Shown here one piece after another: positions 1 to 13,100 of a stretch of 64,000 nt of DNA (positions are counted from its first letter, which is position 1; each line of letters starts with the position of its first letter). This DNA is from Apostichopus japonicus (lineage: Eukaryota; Echinodermata; Holothuroidea; Aspidochirotida; Stichopodidae). The notes beneath the pieces were generated by a model, which saw nothing but the letters and a program-made list of their open reading frames with translations, was not told the origin of the DNA and ran no database searches. The stretch is from the NCBI RefSeq assembly GCF_037975245.1, contig NC_092580.1, forward strand, positions 15,451,001-15,515,000, given 5' to 3'. The position numbers were made by a program, and so were the translations under genes.

Positions 1-1557
1 TTTGGACCATATCATGTGTAGCCTTTATTATGTGGGACAACCCATAGCTTTACCATATGTCTTTTCACATTTAAATAGTTCGAAAAGGACATGGACCCTT
101 GGTTATAACTAAGATAACACGTACCACACCGGGCATACTTTATCCACGGATATGACCCATTCAATTACACCGAGCAGCTGTCTAAATGAAAACGTCAACA
201 AAACTGAATTAGAGATGGCGCCACGTTTAGTGGTTATCGCGTTTCAATCACAGAATTACATTTTTTTTTGGTGGTGTGGAAGTGGGAAGAAAATATATAT
301 TGTTAGTCCTTTGAGTACCTGATTAACTTCCGGATGTTTCTCGTCCTCTCACAAACTGCAGCGATTTTGAAGCACAGGTAAGAAAGAGGAATAACCGTGT
401 GGCAATTTCTTTGGGATGTATACCTCGAAACCATAATGGTGATCTACTAGGGACGAACGCCTTCCCTTCCCATCGGAACTGCAACTTTCTCCGATAGCCT
501 TTTTCTAAATATAGTTTTCTTAGGCCGGGGTGGGAGGGGAAGGAATGTAAGCACATAAAATTTGGGGAAATTGAAACGTAGTTTCCTTCTTCTCGTTTTA
601 GAGCAAACTATTTTGGGGTTGGGCGGTATTTATCCCACTGATTTGAGAGCGACACACCCTCGTATTTACGCCACTGTCTTAAAACCTCAACACACTACCT
701 AAAAGTAGTATACTGAAAAGGGCTTGGCGAGTCAGATGCAACTGACGGCCGAACTCCAGCTGAAAATAAGAAAATATTTCAAATGAGCATTCTCTCTGTT
801 CATGTGCCGTCCTTTATGAGAGAGGGAGTAGTTCCATACTAAATAATTCACAATTACCAAGTTTTTTTAAAGTTTTTTTAAAGTTTTTTTTAAAGGATCA
901 TGACGAGGGCAAGCATTGTACAGGACACATTACTTTGGACCGTGAACTATAACATACGTTATTGAAGAAATATGTGTAGGCCTATACCAACTATGTTTAT
1001 ATTAGGATAGATTGAAGTCCCTTGTCAAACAATTCAACTTGAACAAATACTCCGCATTGTATGGATCAAAATTCTATCGAAACGGATCCCTGTTAGTGAC
1101 GTGCTGCCAGATCGCCACCTAAATAATAAAAATTGACGCCAGAATCTTGCTATTTTCCTCGGCAGTTTGCTAATTCATTGGATATTTTCTTTATTGTACT
1201 GCTGACGTGACAATTAATCGGAAGTCGAGTGATGACTGTATCAAACTAAAGGGTTTTTCTGAACAAGGAACTCCATAGTAACTCCCTGGTCTGAAACAAT
1301 CCTCGTAAGCTTTCATTACGTAATTACACAAGGCGATCTGTTTACTCAATAGATTTGCGTCAAAAAATTATGACGCAAAGAGGCTCGGCATAAACAGAGT
1401 AACCTTATTGGTCACACCTTTCAACGTCATGCATATTTGCATACGTTTAGCAATTCATGATGATTTGACACCGGCACTTGCTTCAATCGAGTACACAACG
1501 TTATGATATACATATTTTAGTTCATTCTTCCTCCTTGATAGGAGAGATTTAACCACG
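1..1557. other. Upstream flank of HDHD5, no gene seen
   Basis: No exon with recognisable protein similarity is visible on either strand. The flank holds a short T-rich direct repeat (about 862-893, three copies of a run of T followed by AAAG). The HDHD5 promoter presumably lies just upstream of 1558. I see no convincing TATA box or other core element, so no promoter is called. Confidence 0.4.
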
Positions 1558-3833
1558 ATGAATGGCACCGCAGCCATGCAAAATACATTTCGCGTCAGCA
1601 GGGTTATATGTAGAATCCACGAGCCGACAAGACAATTCCAACATTGCCGGTTTTCTTCAAGTGACACCAATGTTACAGAGGTAAGTTAAGCTACATAAGG
1701 CTCCGTGACAATTCGTCCAGCTGATCGATAGCGTAGGTTCAGTTTAGGCTAAATTTCACATTAGCGTTTACGTTAGTAAACTAGCTTAGGATAGACTACA
1801 GGCTAAAGTTTACATCGTTCGACGATTAATGTTAATGCCTGATACTATAATAATTTCCCCGTGGGATAGGCTTTATATTGCAGAACTAGGGCTATTGTGC
1901 CTAGAACTAGTGTCACAGAGATTGGCTACTTTCATGGTGAGAGCAATGTTCTCACAGTTACAGCAAGATCCTCTGTTAATGTGTTATGTTACTAGGTTAG
2001 GCCTCTACAGTATAGTCAGTATTGCGAAGTTCGCCATACTGCGAAGTTCGGGCACCCTAAGAAATACACGATTTTCACCATGAAAACCTACAGGAAGAGC
2101 CAAATTTCACCAAAAAGTACGAAGCTACAGTTATTTTCTCTCCAAAATGACCCGTGTGCAAGAAATTACTTACATATTTGTCAATAAAATGACGAAGATC
2201 TATGAAGTCTGTTATAATTACTGAAAGAGCAACAGCGCCACCAATTTTTACCAGCGCCACACTGTAGGTTGCGTGGCCGAAATTCGCAATACTCTAGCAA
2301 GAAATACCAGTTCCACAATCACGAAGAATCTTCTTGGAAAACAACGTGAAAACAGTTTGCAGGAAAGAAAGTTTGGCCGTGTATCGTACTAAAACACAAT
2401 TCTCCCACCATATGAAGTATATTTTCAAATGATTTATACCAGAAGATTTAGTTTTGGGGTGTTTTAAGTCTTATGTGGGCGAACTTCGAAGTCACCATCC
2501 TACTAGAACTAGTTCGCCTCACCTGAGTCAGAGTATGTTCTAAACAAATTTAAGTAGCTCAGCCTATTGCAAATAGTGGTAAATGTGTTCACATGTTGCC
2601 AATTGTCATTACCTCTACAATAAAGGCCATAGCAATCAACTTAATTGCTGCATAACAACTAGGGCCTACGTAGTAGTAGTAGTATAGTCAGTATTGCGAA
2701 GTTCGGCATACTGCGAAGTTCGGACACCCTAAGAAATACACGATATCACCATGAAAACCTACAGGAAGAGCCAAATTTCACCAAAAAGTAGGAAGCTACA
2801 GTTATTTTCTCTCCAAAATGACCCGTGTGCAAGAAATTACTTACATATTTGTCAATAAAATGACGAAGATCTATGAAGTCTGTTATAATTACTGAAAGAG
2901 CAACTGCGCCACCAATTTTATCACCAGCACCACACTGTGGGACCGGGTGTCCGAACTTCGCAATACTCTAGCCAAGAAATACCAGTTCCACAATCACGAA
3001 GAATCTTCTTGGAAAACAATGTAAAAACAGTTTGCAGGAAAGAAAGTTTGGCCGTGTATCGTACTATAACGCAATTCTCCCACCATATGAAGTATATTTT
3101 CAAGTGATTTATATCAGAAGATTTAGTTTTGGGGTGTTTTAAGTCTTAAGTGTCCGAACTTCGAAGTCACCATGCTACTAAGCTAGGGTTGCCATATCTG
3201 AACATTCAAATAAGAGGACATTCCCAAAGACATCCTGCCCCCACCCAGCCCATGCCTAGGTAGTAAGTAACACTGAAAAACAAATGCTAAAGTGATAAAT
3301 AAGTCATAAGTAAATATGGAAAATTTCATTTATGGCTGTAATACTAATAGCAATATGAACCAAAATTATAATAATGCATGTGGCTGAAGAACAAGGAAAA
3401 GAAATGCATGGCAGTGATGGCACTCCAGGCTAGCCCTAAATCTGCCAAGTCGACAGCACCGTACAGGCGTACATGTGACAAAAACTGAACAAGATCTGTA
3501 CGATTTCCACCTCACCTCTCTCTAAACATTGCTGTTTCAATTTCATGTTTGGTTTTTCTGGGGGCATAATGATGGAAGCTGAAATCCAGATAAACCAATA
3601 TTTTGTAGGAGAAGTGAATCATAGTAATATAGTGCTAGTTCACTTGGTGCTTTTCATCAGTAATTGTCAACCATTGTATTCTGCTGTAACTTCACAGATC
3701 ATTTGGGTTCCTTTATTATTAGCTGGCCTTTCTTAACGACTTCCTTTACTTAGCGATAACAAAAGAAAGGTTGCCTCGTTGCTGGTAGTTGTGCAGTGTG
3801 CAGTTGGTACAGTAGTAAGACTTTTGGCATTGC

Positions 3834-3876
<43 letters not shown>

Positions 3877-3916
3877 GTGCAGTGTGGAATTGGTACAGTA
3901 GTTAGACTCCTGACAT

Positions 3917-3956
<40 letters not shown>

Positions 3957-4143
3957 CAAACATTGGCTATTTTACCTCCAATAACTTACCTAATTCAATT
4001 ATTGTATCTCACTCGAGATCCAGCCTTTCTCTAAGTGCAGCATATTTGTTTAACAGTTTTTCTGTTATTCCTATATATATGTGTAAAAGTAAGTTGGCCT
4101 GAGGTTTCAATCCTAGCAGGATCTTCTTCAGAGGCTAAAGGAC

Positions 4144-4215
<72 letters not shown>

Positions 4216-7200
4216 ACAATTTATAGCCAAACCATTTCCCCCCGGTCCGGTGTTTTAAAGTCAATAATCAATAAGACCTTGTGTCTTTCTTCTTCTTCTT
4301 AGGTTAAGAAGCCACACTTTGGCCTTCTGTTTGACATAGATGGTGTCCTGGTGCGAGGAAAGCGCCTCCTTCCTCAAGCAGTTGAAGCATTTAGAAAAAT
4401 CAGTGCTTTCAATCCTAAGGCAAATAGAAGAGAGCTGACTGTACCTACGGTCTTTGTTACCAATGCTGGGAATGCTCTACGTCAAACAAAGGCTAGGCAA
4501 CTCTCAGAATGGTTGGGAGTACATGTGAGTACCGAAAGGGCTGAAACTTGCTTGGAATAGGAAAACTTGTACCTTTGTACAACAGTTTGAATTGAAACAT
4601 TTGTTATTGGTGAGACTTAATGTGGAGTAGTGATTGTATGCAGTAAATGAATTCTTGGAACTGCTTTAATTTGGGCAGAGAGTAAACAGGTTTAATAGGA
4701 TTAGTACCTGCATATATGGTGTTCTAAAGGTCATCACTGTAACTACTGTACAGTTAGTTTAATGTGGTTGCAGTGAATTGTTTCTGTTGCATCAACCCAA
4801 ATTTGTTAATATTGCTCCCTGATCAAATTATGTTCACAGGCAGGGTAATAGTTCTTCCCGCTGGAGACAGCAGTCAACAAAATCGATATTAACATCTGGA
4901 CTATCATTTTTCGTTGTTTGCAATCTGTTGGAGGCTGGATATATTCAAAATCACAATAAATCCAGAGCCTTAAAACAAGGCTTTTATGTCATTAGTACAG
5001 TAGTTTAATTCATTCCGTACAGACCATGGGGTGCGACCAGCAAAACACACGCTTATCTATATGATCTTCATCTATCTATATGATGTTGACTGTGCTTGTT
5101 CTTATCTTTAGTCACACTCACTGTACCACATGTGCTTGCATCAACCGCTGGATGTGTGCGTGGGTGTGTATACAGTACAGTAATATGTAGGTTGTTCTTG
5201 TGTGTTGGGTTTAAGGCCATGTATGCATTAAGTATTAAATCCCCTGACATCTGAACATGTGGTGTATGAATTGGGAGGGTTACATGCATCCTCAGGGAAA
5301 GGTGTGCCCAGTGATAGGTTAGTGAGTCTAACTTGTAGGGTCAAATGAGCACTGTAATTATGTCTTAACAAATGATGGAACTGTCATGGATACAGTATCC
5401 CTGTATTATTATTATATTACAGAACATATGTCTTCATAACAAGCTCTAGAATTGGAAATTATAATCATCAAATTTTATCTATGTAAAGCAGATGTAATTC
5501 TTTTCTTGTTTCTAAACGTCCACACTAGTGAGAACCCATGTTTGATATATGCGTGTCTCCTTCACTCTTCCCGACAGGTCTCGGAGAGTCAAGTGGTGAT
5601 GTCTCATAGTCCATTGAAGATTTTACCTCAGTTTCATGACAAGCATGTGTTAGTGTCCGGTCAAGGCCCGGTGAAAGATATAGCTCGTGGGTAAGACATT
5701 TCTGTCTCGTATTTGAATTTGTCGAGATCTTTACATTTTTTGCTGCTCCTCTCTCCTGCCATTACTCAGTCCTTTTCCACCTGATAAATGTATTTGGGAA
5801 TTTTGGATACATTTATATGCAAGCACTACTTGCCACACAGTGTGTGTCGATTACAGCAAAGCTGTCACATTTATGGCAGAAAAATCCAATTGGCCACATT
5901 TTACTTTTCTCTTTGTTTCAATATCCATCATTTCAATCTAAAATGTTAAAACAGTGTTGACATTAAAGCCATCATTATTAGGTAATGTTTACAGAGCAAT
6001 TTTATGGTAGGTATCTATCACCTAGATCAACGATGATGGTGGAGGTTGTTGAACTCCTTTTAGGGTATCATGACCTCTTAGACAAATGCCAGTTTTTTAT
6101 TCAATCAATCACACACAGTCAGAAAGAAAACAACTCATAGGATATATGTTTCACTTTCAGATTAGGGTTCAAGAAGATAACAACCATCGACGAGTTGAGT
6201 GACATGTTCCCACAGCTAGATGCCGTAGATCATAAACGTCGCACAAACACTCCACAGGTAAGAGGACACTGAAATGCCTAGAGATTCATAGGTTTCTTGT
6301 CTACTCATTTAAGAGAATTCTCGAGTGGACAAGTTAAATATTTTTATACAAACCTCTGGCTGAAAACATGGATTATAAACTCTAAAGATAAATTTTTAAT
6401 TTATAAAAATTAATCAATTGCCAAATGACGTAAATGCTTTTGCAAATCAAACATGGACGCTCAACCTAGATGTACAGTAGTTCTATGGCGAATCAAACAG
6501 TACATAGGCCTAGTAGAATCGGAGGTGCTAACTGATGTTAACAGGGTAAACCAACTATAGGGAGTTTCTTTAAAGTCTTTAAGGATAGGAGATAATATGA
6601 GCTCTACTCTGTTAGCAGAGAATGGTGCAGTAATTATTTCAGGGTATGAGGTTGGTTGAGTGGAAATGGTAAAGTGATTTCACTGTTGATGGTAAATCAG
6701 TTCCCTGAAGGCTTAACTCAATCAAGCAATAGGGAGAGATAACAGATTATTCCTTGGTTGCATTTAGCCATCGATGTACTCAAATAATGTCATGTGTATT
6801 CCTAGTCGCAGCAAATGACAATTTGCGATGAAATTCAACAGCTTTGAGAATCAAGGTTACACAGAAATTGTTATGGGTATGAAAGAATTAAAGATGAGAA
6901 GTATAAATTGTTTATTGTCCTGATCTTGAGTATCTGTCAGGAATGTTTAATCAAACTTGTGTTTTGTTTTAAACTTTCCAGAGTGAATTGGGCAATTATC
7001 TGGCTCCAATTGAAGCACTTATCCTGTTTGGAGAACCAGTCAGGTGGGAGACTGCCCTTCAGTTTATGATAGATGTGTTAGTGACCAACGGACGTCTCCA
7101 ATCCTCGCCCAAGGCGATTCCCGAACCCCATCTACCTGTTTTAGGCTGCAATATGGACCTCATGTGGATGAATGAGACGCATCTACCTCGGTAAAGACAT

Positions 7201-10185
7201 TAACCTTTACGTCTAATTCATATCTCCAGTCGATGTAAAGTAAGACTCGTATTTAGAAAGATCTGCTGACCGGGATCTTTCCCCACTAAAATTGACAGAA
7301 GTGGACCATGACATTTCTCAAGTGAAATTTCTGAAAGACAAATCTACATGACATTTCTAAAGTGGATCTTTTTCTGTTTTTTTTTATAGACAACTCAAGT
7401 CTTTGTCATAAAACAAGGCTATCTCTAGTTTGTTTCTTTAATTTGATTATCTCAATCCATTTAGTCTCCTTAGTAATATTGACAGTTTGCCTCAGTGTTT
7501 CAAAAGTCAAGATCAATTCCTTGCTCACTTGGGCAACCTTCACTTTTTCAGCTCACGTCCGTCCGTGCAAAAGATCAGTCATTATCGGGATTACTGTCGC
7601 TTACACGTTCATAATACGTAAAACTACCATAAATCAGTACCTGCAACTTTTGCATAGATAGATTGATGACTTTGTTTTATGATCCTCTCTAGGCTATCCT
7701 AAGCCCCGATTCATTTTAGCCGATGTTATACTTGAATATATTATTTCTTAATCTTGCAGGTTTGGACATGGTTCTTTTCTTGTATGTTTAGAGACTTTAT
7801 ATCAAGTAAGTTTATATCAAGTTTATATCAAACTTTATATCAAGAACTGATTACACAACTTATTGTTTATCTGTCGAGTCAACCTTGAGTGATGTTGACT
7901 TCTTCCTCCATATTTTATGCATTCTTTTTGATAATTTACCCTGTGCATGCCTGTCTTTCTAAGCTATAAACATGTTATTGATTTATTGGTCTCTTGGAAG
8001 TTAAAGCTGGTCAAATTTATGGACTGAAATGATTCATAATTATTATAAAGATCATCAGATTAAAGGTTTGCTTATGGTAGTCTGAATGAATATAGCAACA
8101 TGTTCTTTTGCAGTGAAAATAAAAGAGTAGGTTACACATTTTTATATTAATTAGTATAATTAGTAGAGAGAAAGTGATCTATGCCTAATTAAAAACATTA
8201 CAATAAATTGGTAGATAGTACAATTGTTTGAAGACAATAAGAAACACTGTGTCAACCAGTTAAATTAAAAGCTTATTTTGTGACACTTATATGATAACTG
8301 CTCTACAATATTTCCTTGTGTACAGAAAATAACTGGCCGAGAGCTGATTTATACTATATTGACTGGTAAACCTAGCCAGATTACCTACCATTATGCTGAA
8401 CATGTACTATCACAACAGGCCAAACAGATGGGAATAGTCAAGCCGTTACGGACTCTGTATGCTATAGGGTAAGTGAAAATAACACTCAGATTCATTATTA
8501 TAATAGATATAAATAAAACCAATACAGCTTATAGTTCTCAGGGATGTAATACCACGGACAATGACACTTGATGTGGGCTAAGCTATGAAGGGAAGGACGT
8601 TCAAAATGTCTTCCAAATCGTGCTGTGTGTGTTTGGGGGGGGGGGGGGGGAGGGAGTTAGAGAAAGGGGAAGTGGCTTGGCTATAGGGTGGATCTGATAC
8701 AGTGGTGAAGAGGCAAAGCTCCTACAGGTGGGTTAAATTAAAACAAAACTGCCAGTAAACTATGATAAGAACGGTATGGGAAAATAAACAAAGGTGAAGT
8801 CACACAGTTAAAGTTTCATCAATGGAGATGATAGTACAAGAGGCACAAAATATAAAGAGCTTTACAGAAGTGTTGGTGCTGGTTTCTACTGGAGCGGTTG
8901 CCTGGGAACTGGCTATATACCCTGCTGAATGACACAGGGGTAACAGAGGTAGAGCAGGAAAGACACCTTTTACCTAACCGGTGGCTGCTTTGTGCCTCAC
9001 TTGGTAACGTTGTTTAACTTACAAGTTCTCCAGTCACTGGGTTTGGTAAATCTGAGGTGTCTCAGACTTTCAAAAATGGAATTATGTCACCAGAAAACTA
9101 AGGTGCTCTTATTTCAAGAAGGTCATAAATAAGAGGTTTCTTTGTTGTTGTTTATTGTTGAGAGGAAGCAATTTTAAAGACACCTTTCGTCTGGAACTGC
9201 GGTTTATATGGAAGGAAATGTTTTTGTTTACAGGACCAGTGCCTTCTGTGGTTGTTGTTGTATCATCGTAATCTCAAACTAATTTTGTGGTTTGGCTTAT
9301 TGCCTAGTTGTGTTCATTATCAGTTATACAGATCTATTTGATAGTGCTTTATTACCAAAGATAAATATCTCTCTTGATATAGACTAGTAAAATGAGCTTA
9401 TGATCGATAACAGGGTAAATTTAGCCTTAACATGATAAATTTAGCTCTAACATGGTAAATTAAGCTCTAAAAGGGTGAGTTTGGCCCAGTAGAGCAACTG
9501 GTCGTATGTATGACTATAACAGTTGAAACAACGCATGTGATGGCTGTATATTTGTTGAGAGTACAGAATTCCTCCACTGTCTTATAATCTGAGGTTGGAT
9601 TACTTAAAATAGCTTTAAAAATAAGTAACGTTGACTCCCTTTAGAAGAGTTCAATATTGCCTCATGTTGTTCTTACTCAACCCACCCTCACTCTTGATGG
9701 GGGGGGGGGCAGGTCTTAGCTCATTTGTTGGTCTTCTATTTAGAAGTCATCTCTTATTGCCTTTGTTTTTCTTCTTCAGGGACAACCCCATGACAGACAT
9801 CTATGGTGCAAACCTTTACAACCAATACTTATCGCACAGAGGCATCAAGAGGTTGAAAAACACTGCCGATATAAAGAGCGCTATAGCTCAACAGAGCACC
9901 ATGAGATCCCCCAATGGTCATTCGGGTTACGTGGACAAAGTCGACATCACCTTCGGCGAGAGCGCCGAGATGATGGAGTCTGTGTTGGTCTACACCGGCG
10001 TGCACTCCAAGAGTGCCGCGGTGGAGATGATAGACTCTTCCGGAGATTTAACGGCCATCGATCACGGCCACCGAGACTTCAAGTACTGCCCAGACCTCTC
10101 CAGGCCTACCTTGGAGGTCAAAAATGTATTTGAAGCGGTCAAGACAATCTTCAGCAGGGAAAACTACGGTCCCGGTAACTTATAA
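1558..10185 (+). CDS. HDHD5: HDHD5 (CECR5), HAD-superfamily hydrolase, complete
   Basis: Eight coding exons: 1558-1680, 4303-4524, 5578-5690, 6161-6257, 6982-7190, 7760-7805, 8326-8468 and 9780-10185. All are bounded by AG/GT and all join in phase, giving 452 aa against about 423 aa in human. Exon 1 encodes a basic, Ser/Arg-rich leader that fits the mitochondrial targeting peptide of the family; a second ATG at 1576 could also serve. HAD motif I is FDIDGVLVRG, with nucleophile Asp52 and acid/base Asp54. Motif II is VFVTNAGN, with Thr94. Motif IV is GDNPMTDIYGAN, residues 318-329. LLVSGQGPV-like and GEPVRWET family signatures occur in exons 3 and 5. The family is catalogued as mitochondrial HAD hydrolases of poorly defined substrate. 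Introns hold two 494-bp element copies and TA microsatellites. The gene converges on RTCB. Family assignment is very secure; leader function is inferred. Confidence 0.95.
2011..2504. mobile_element. MITE-like element, copy 1
   Basis: A 494-bp segment that recurs at 2683-3176 with few differences. The motif GCGAAGTTCGGACAC near the start and its complement GTCCGAACTTCG near the end and in the middle form imperfect terminal and internal inverted repeats, which suggests a non-autonomous DNA transposon. It lies in HDHD5 intron 1 and has no credible coding capacity. Confidence 0.65.
2683..3176. mobile_element. MITE-like element, copy 2
   Basis: Second copy, in direct orientation, of the 494-bp segment at 2011-2504, separated from it by about 180 bp. 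It is preceded by a short TAG triplet run. Its ends carry the same inverted GAAGTTCG words. The high identity of the two copies points to a recent segmental duplication or two insertions of the same family. Confidence 0.65.
3787..3952. repeat. Tandem duplication with TA tails
   Basis: Two copies of a roughly 49-bp sequence (3787-3835 and 3872-3920, starting TAGTTGTGCAGTGTG), each followed by a run of about 16 TA dinucleotides. The array is in HDHD5 intron 1. Confidence 0.8.
4080..4213. repeat. Dispersed repeat fragment plus TA microsatellite
   Basis: Positions 4086-4141 carry a sequence (AAGTTGGCCTGAGGTTTC, then CTAGCAGGATCTTCTTCAG) whose reverse complement recurs near 51727 and which forms a palindrome near 37137. 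It is followed by about 70 bp of TA repeat (4144-4213), ending roughly 90 bp before the 3' splice site of HDHD5 exon 2. Confidence 0.75.
7796..7844. repeat. TTTATATCAAG repeat overlapping a splice donor
   Basis: Four near-exact copies of TTTATATCAAG. The first copy forms the last 10 bases of HDHD5 exon 6 plus the first base of the intron, so the 5' splice site sits inside the repeat. Confidence 0.8.
9411..9489. repeat. Degenerate ~22-bp tandem repeat
   Basis: About four copies of a unit like GGTAAATTTAGCTCTAACAT in the last intron of HDHD5, with diverging copies at the right end. Confidence 0.6.
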
Positions 10186-13100
10186 CGTTAATGACGCAAG
10201 ATAGATTTTATGCCATACTTCTTAGGATTAGTAGGATGTGGAAGCCGGGGGTCAAAAGTTTCTCCTGTTCTTTTTTAATATCATTTTTCCATCTATTTGG
10301 ACTGATAACATCAGCTCTGACAATAGGTTCAACATTATTCCCAAGAACTAATGCTAGAAAATTACGCAGGTTTCTCCTTTCGTCACCCATTTCTTTTGGG
10401 TGGAAAATTGAAAGACCAAACCTTGATATTTATTAGTCTAGTGTGCAAATATGATCTACTTATGGGATATTAATAGCGCTTGAACTACTGTTCCAACGAA
10501 CAATGTATTGCGACAGGGTAGCCATTTCTGCCGATGAAGCAGTCGTTTGACGGGACTGAAATATTCAAATCATTTACTTTCACGGAAAGCAAATTTCATC
10601 ATTGTTAGCATATGTAAAAGGGTAAGTTATTATGTTGCCAAGGAAACTTTCAGCCAAAAGATGGAAAATTTCCTCTCTCCATTATTTATATAGCTTCTTT
10701 GCGTAGATGTGACACTGTTTTATAGTCATATGTCTGGCAAGACTGGAAAAGCCTTCGTAAAAGGAAGATGTTAGATTAATCCATTTATTGTAGAAACAAG
10801 CAGGGCTTGCAGTGGAGTGGTTTTTAAGTATGAAGGAAGCCAGTGTACAGGGATAGAGGCTATTGCTATATGTTATTGTAAATTGTGGTTATTGTGAAAA
10901 TTCTGAACATTCCATAAAATCCTACAAATTTAACAAACATATATCTCTGTTGTTAAGCATAAAAAGAGGATTGAATATAAATATTAATATCAATATTCAT
11001 AACATAAAAGTTGTTCCTTAGAAGTTGATGGGACTAAGTTAATTGGGAAGTTTAACTTTCGCATGTTTTTCGATGTGACCTTTTGCAAATAAGTTCTGTA
11101 ACAGGACAGAATAATATAACCAAAGAATCGGAAACTGTGTCCCACTACGATCTGCAAAGAAGTGTCTGTACGCTAGGTGTTTGAGTCAGTTGTGTTCTTT
11201 TCACAATGTGTATTTATTTGAGTGCCTTCTGTATATGGTCTTCTTCCAAGTTTCTCTTCATAACACTCTTCAGTGAATTCAAATTTATTAGGCTTTCTAA
11301 AGTTCATTCATTTTAAAAGGTCATGGGGGGAGCAGGCCATGAATGTTGGTGTGCTAAAATTTTGCAAATAGATCAAATGTGCTTTCCAGGATTTCCCTAC
11401 CCGCTTTTAAATTATGTGACCGTAACTGTTTTGAAAAATGCATCCATGAGTGGCCATTTCTTAGACTCTAGCATATTTGAAGATAGTTACATGATGACCC
11501 TCTAGCAAACTTCATAATTACCAAGTTGCATTTAATTATCTATCTATGTATGCAATTAGTTTTTTTTTGTTACTGATAGACCAGCCACATTTTATTTGAC
11601 CAATTAATTAGTTTGTAAATTAAGAAAATTTCATTGTTTTTGTCACAAATCAGCAGCATGTGGAGTGATGAGCAGTATGCACCTTAAACACTAACTTAAG
11701 TGAGATTTATAACTTAAAGGTCTTCTTTGGTACTTTTGATGAGCAGGTGCATATAAGCCTGATATAAGAAGCCACTTTAATAATAATAATAATAAATGAG
11801 ACTTTTATAGCGCCAAATCAGTAAACAAAAGTTACTGCTCAAAGCGCTTTACAAAGAAAGTAAATTAATTTACAAAAGAACAAGTGAAAAAAATGGGTCT
11901 TAAGTAGACTTTTGAAAGTAGAAAGTTTGACCTTTTGCAAATAAGTTCTGTAACAGGACAGAATAATAACTTTAGAAGTCCATCCATCTTTGTCACAGGG
12001 TAAATAATAGTCCAGAGTTATCAAATATTGATTTATATGTGTCATTGACAAATCCATTCCATATGTAGGGAGACAAGGTGGTTGATAAAATTTAGTCACT
12101 TTCCAGTAAGCAGGTGTTATATTGATTTCTGGACTAGTGCAAGTTGTAAAAAAATATTGGTGATAGTTAATTTTTACATTTCATTTTGTTACAAAAAAAA
12201 ACAAAGCGCTACTACTAGAGATATTGATACATATCAAGTTATTGTAATCTAAAGATAATTTAAATTACACCTATTTCTAAAACAAATAGGATATCTTCTT
12301 AACAATGAATTGTTCTTGTGATTTGTGCATCATAACTCGTGTGATTTAGTTAGTGTTTTCAGGTATAATTACAGCACCCAGCACTGTCCTGACATGGAGT
12401 GGCTCTATAATGGTTTGGTACAATGCTAAGGTGATACCTTTTTTTTGACAGAATTATGTTCAGACCTTTATTATACAGTTCCCATTAATTTGAGTATCTA
12501 AAACCAACCAGTCATAAATAAATGCATGATTTTCTATCATCAAGACAGTCAAGTGTTTCTCCGTGAACCAGTGCAACACATCTGAGTGCATTGCGACATC
12601 ACTGCGAACTCTTGTTCAATTAATATTCAAATATGTTCAATCAATATTCAAATACGTTCAATTAATATTAAAAATGTCGGAATATTAATTTACGGGTGTT
12701 AGGACACTAGGCAGGACCCAGCCTTTAAGACAAGGGGAGTGGGGGGGGGGGGAAGAAATCAATTTGTATTTCACATTATAGGAACAATAGAATAAATGTT
12801 CCGAGCAATTAATTTTGCAACGTAAACTACACTGTAGAAACTGGGTTATACATACATCTGCAATGCAAGCATGGCTATGGGCTATGCTTAATGCTGCTAT
12901 CAATCTTTATGAACAATATAATACCTATTCCAGATCTTAAAACTGCTGTTTCAACATTAATGCGAGGTCCCATATAGTCTACTGTTGTAGGTAAAAGGGT
13001 ATGTAATGTTGCACTGCCATCAATACCTGATTCTAAAATTGGACATTCTGTTTATCTCAAACCATGGAAGTGACATTTTTTTTCCATTTCTTTTCTATTC

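Noticed and set aside
323-556. 77-codon - strand frame upstream of HDHD5
   Set aside because: There is no recognised domain, no clear splice signals, and no reason to favour it over chance.
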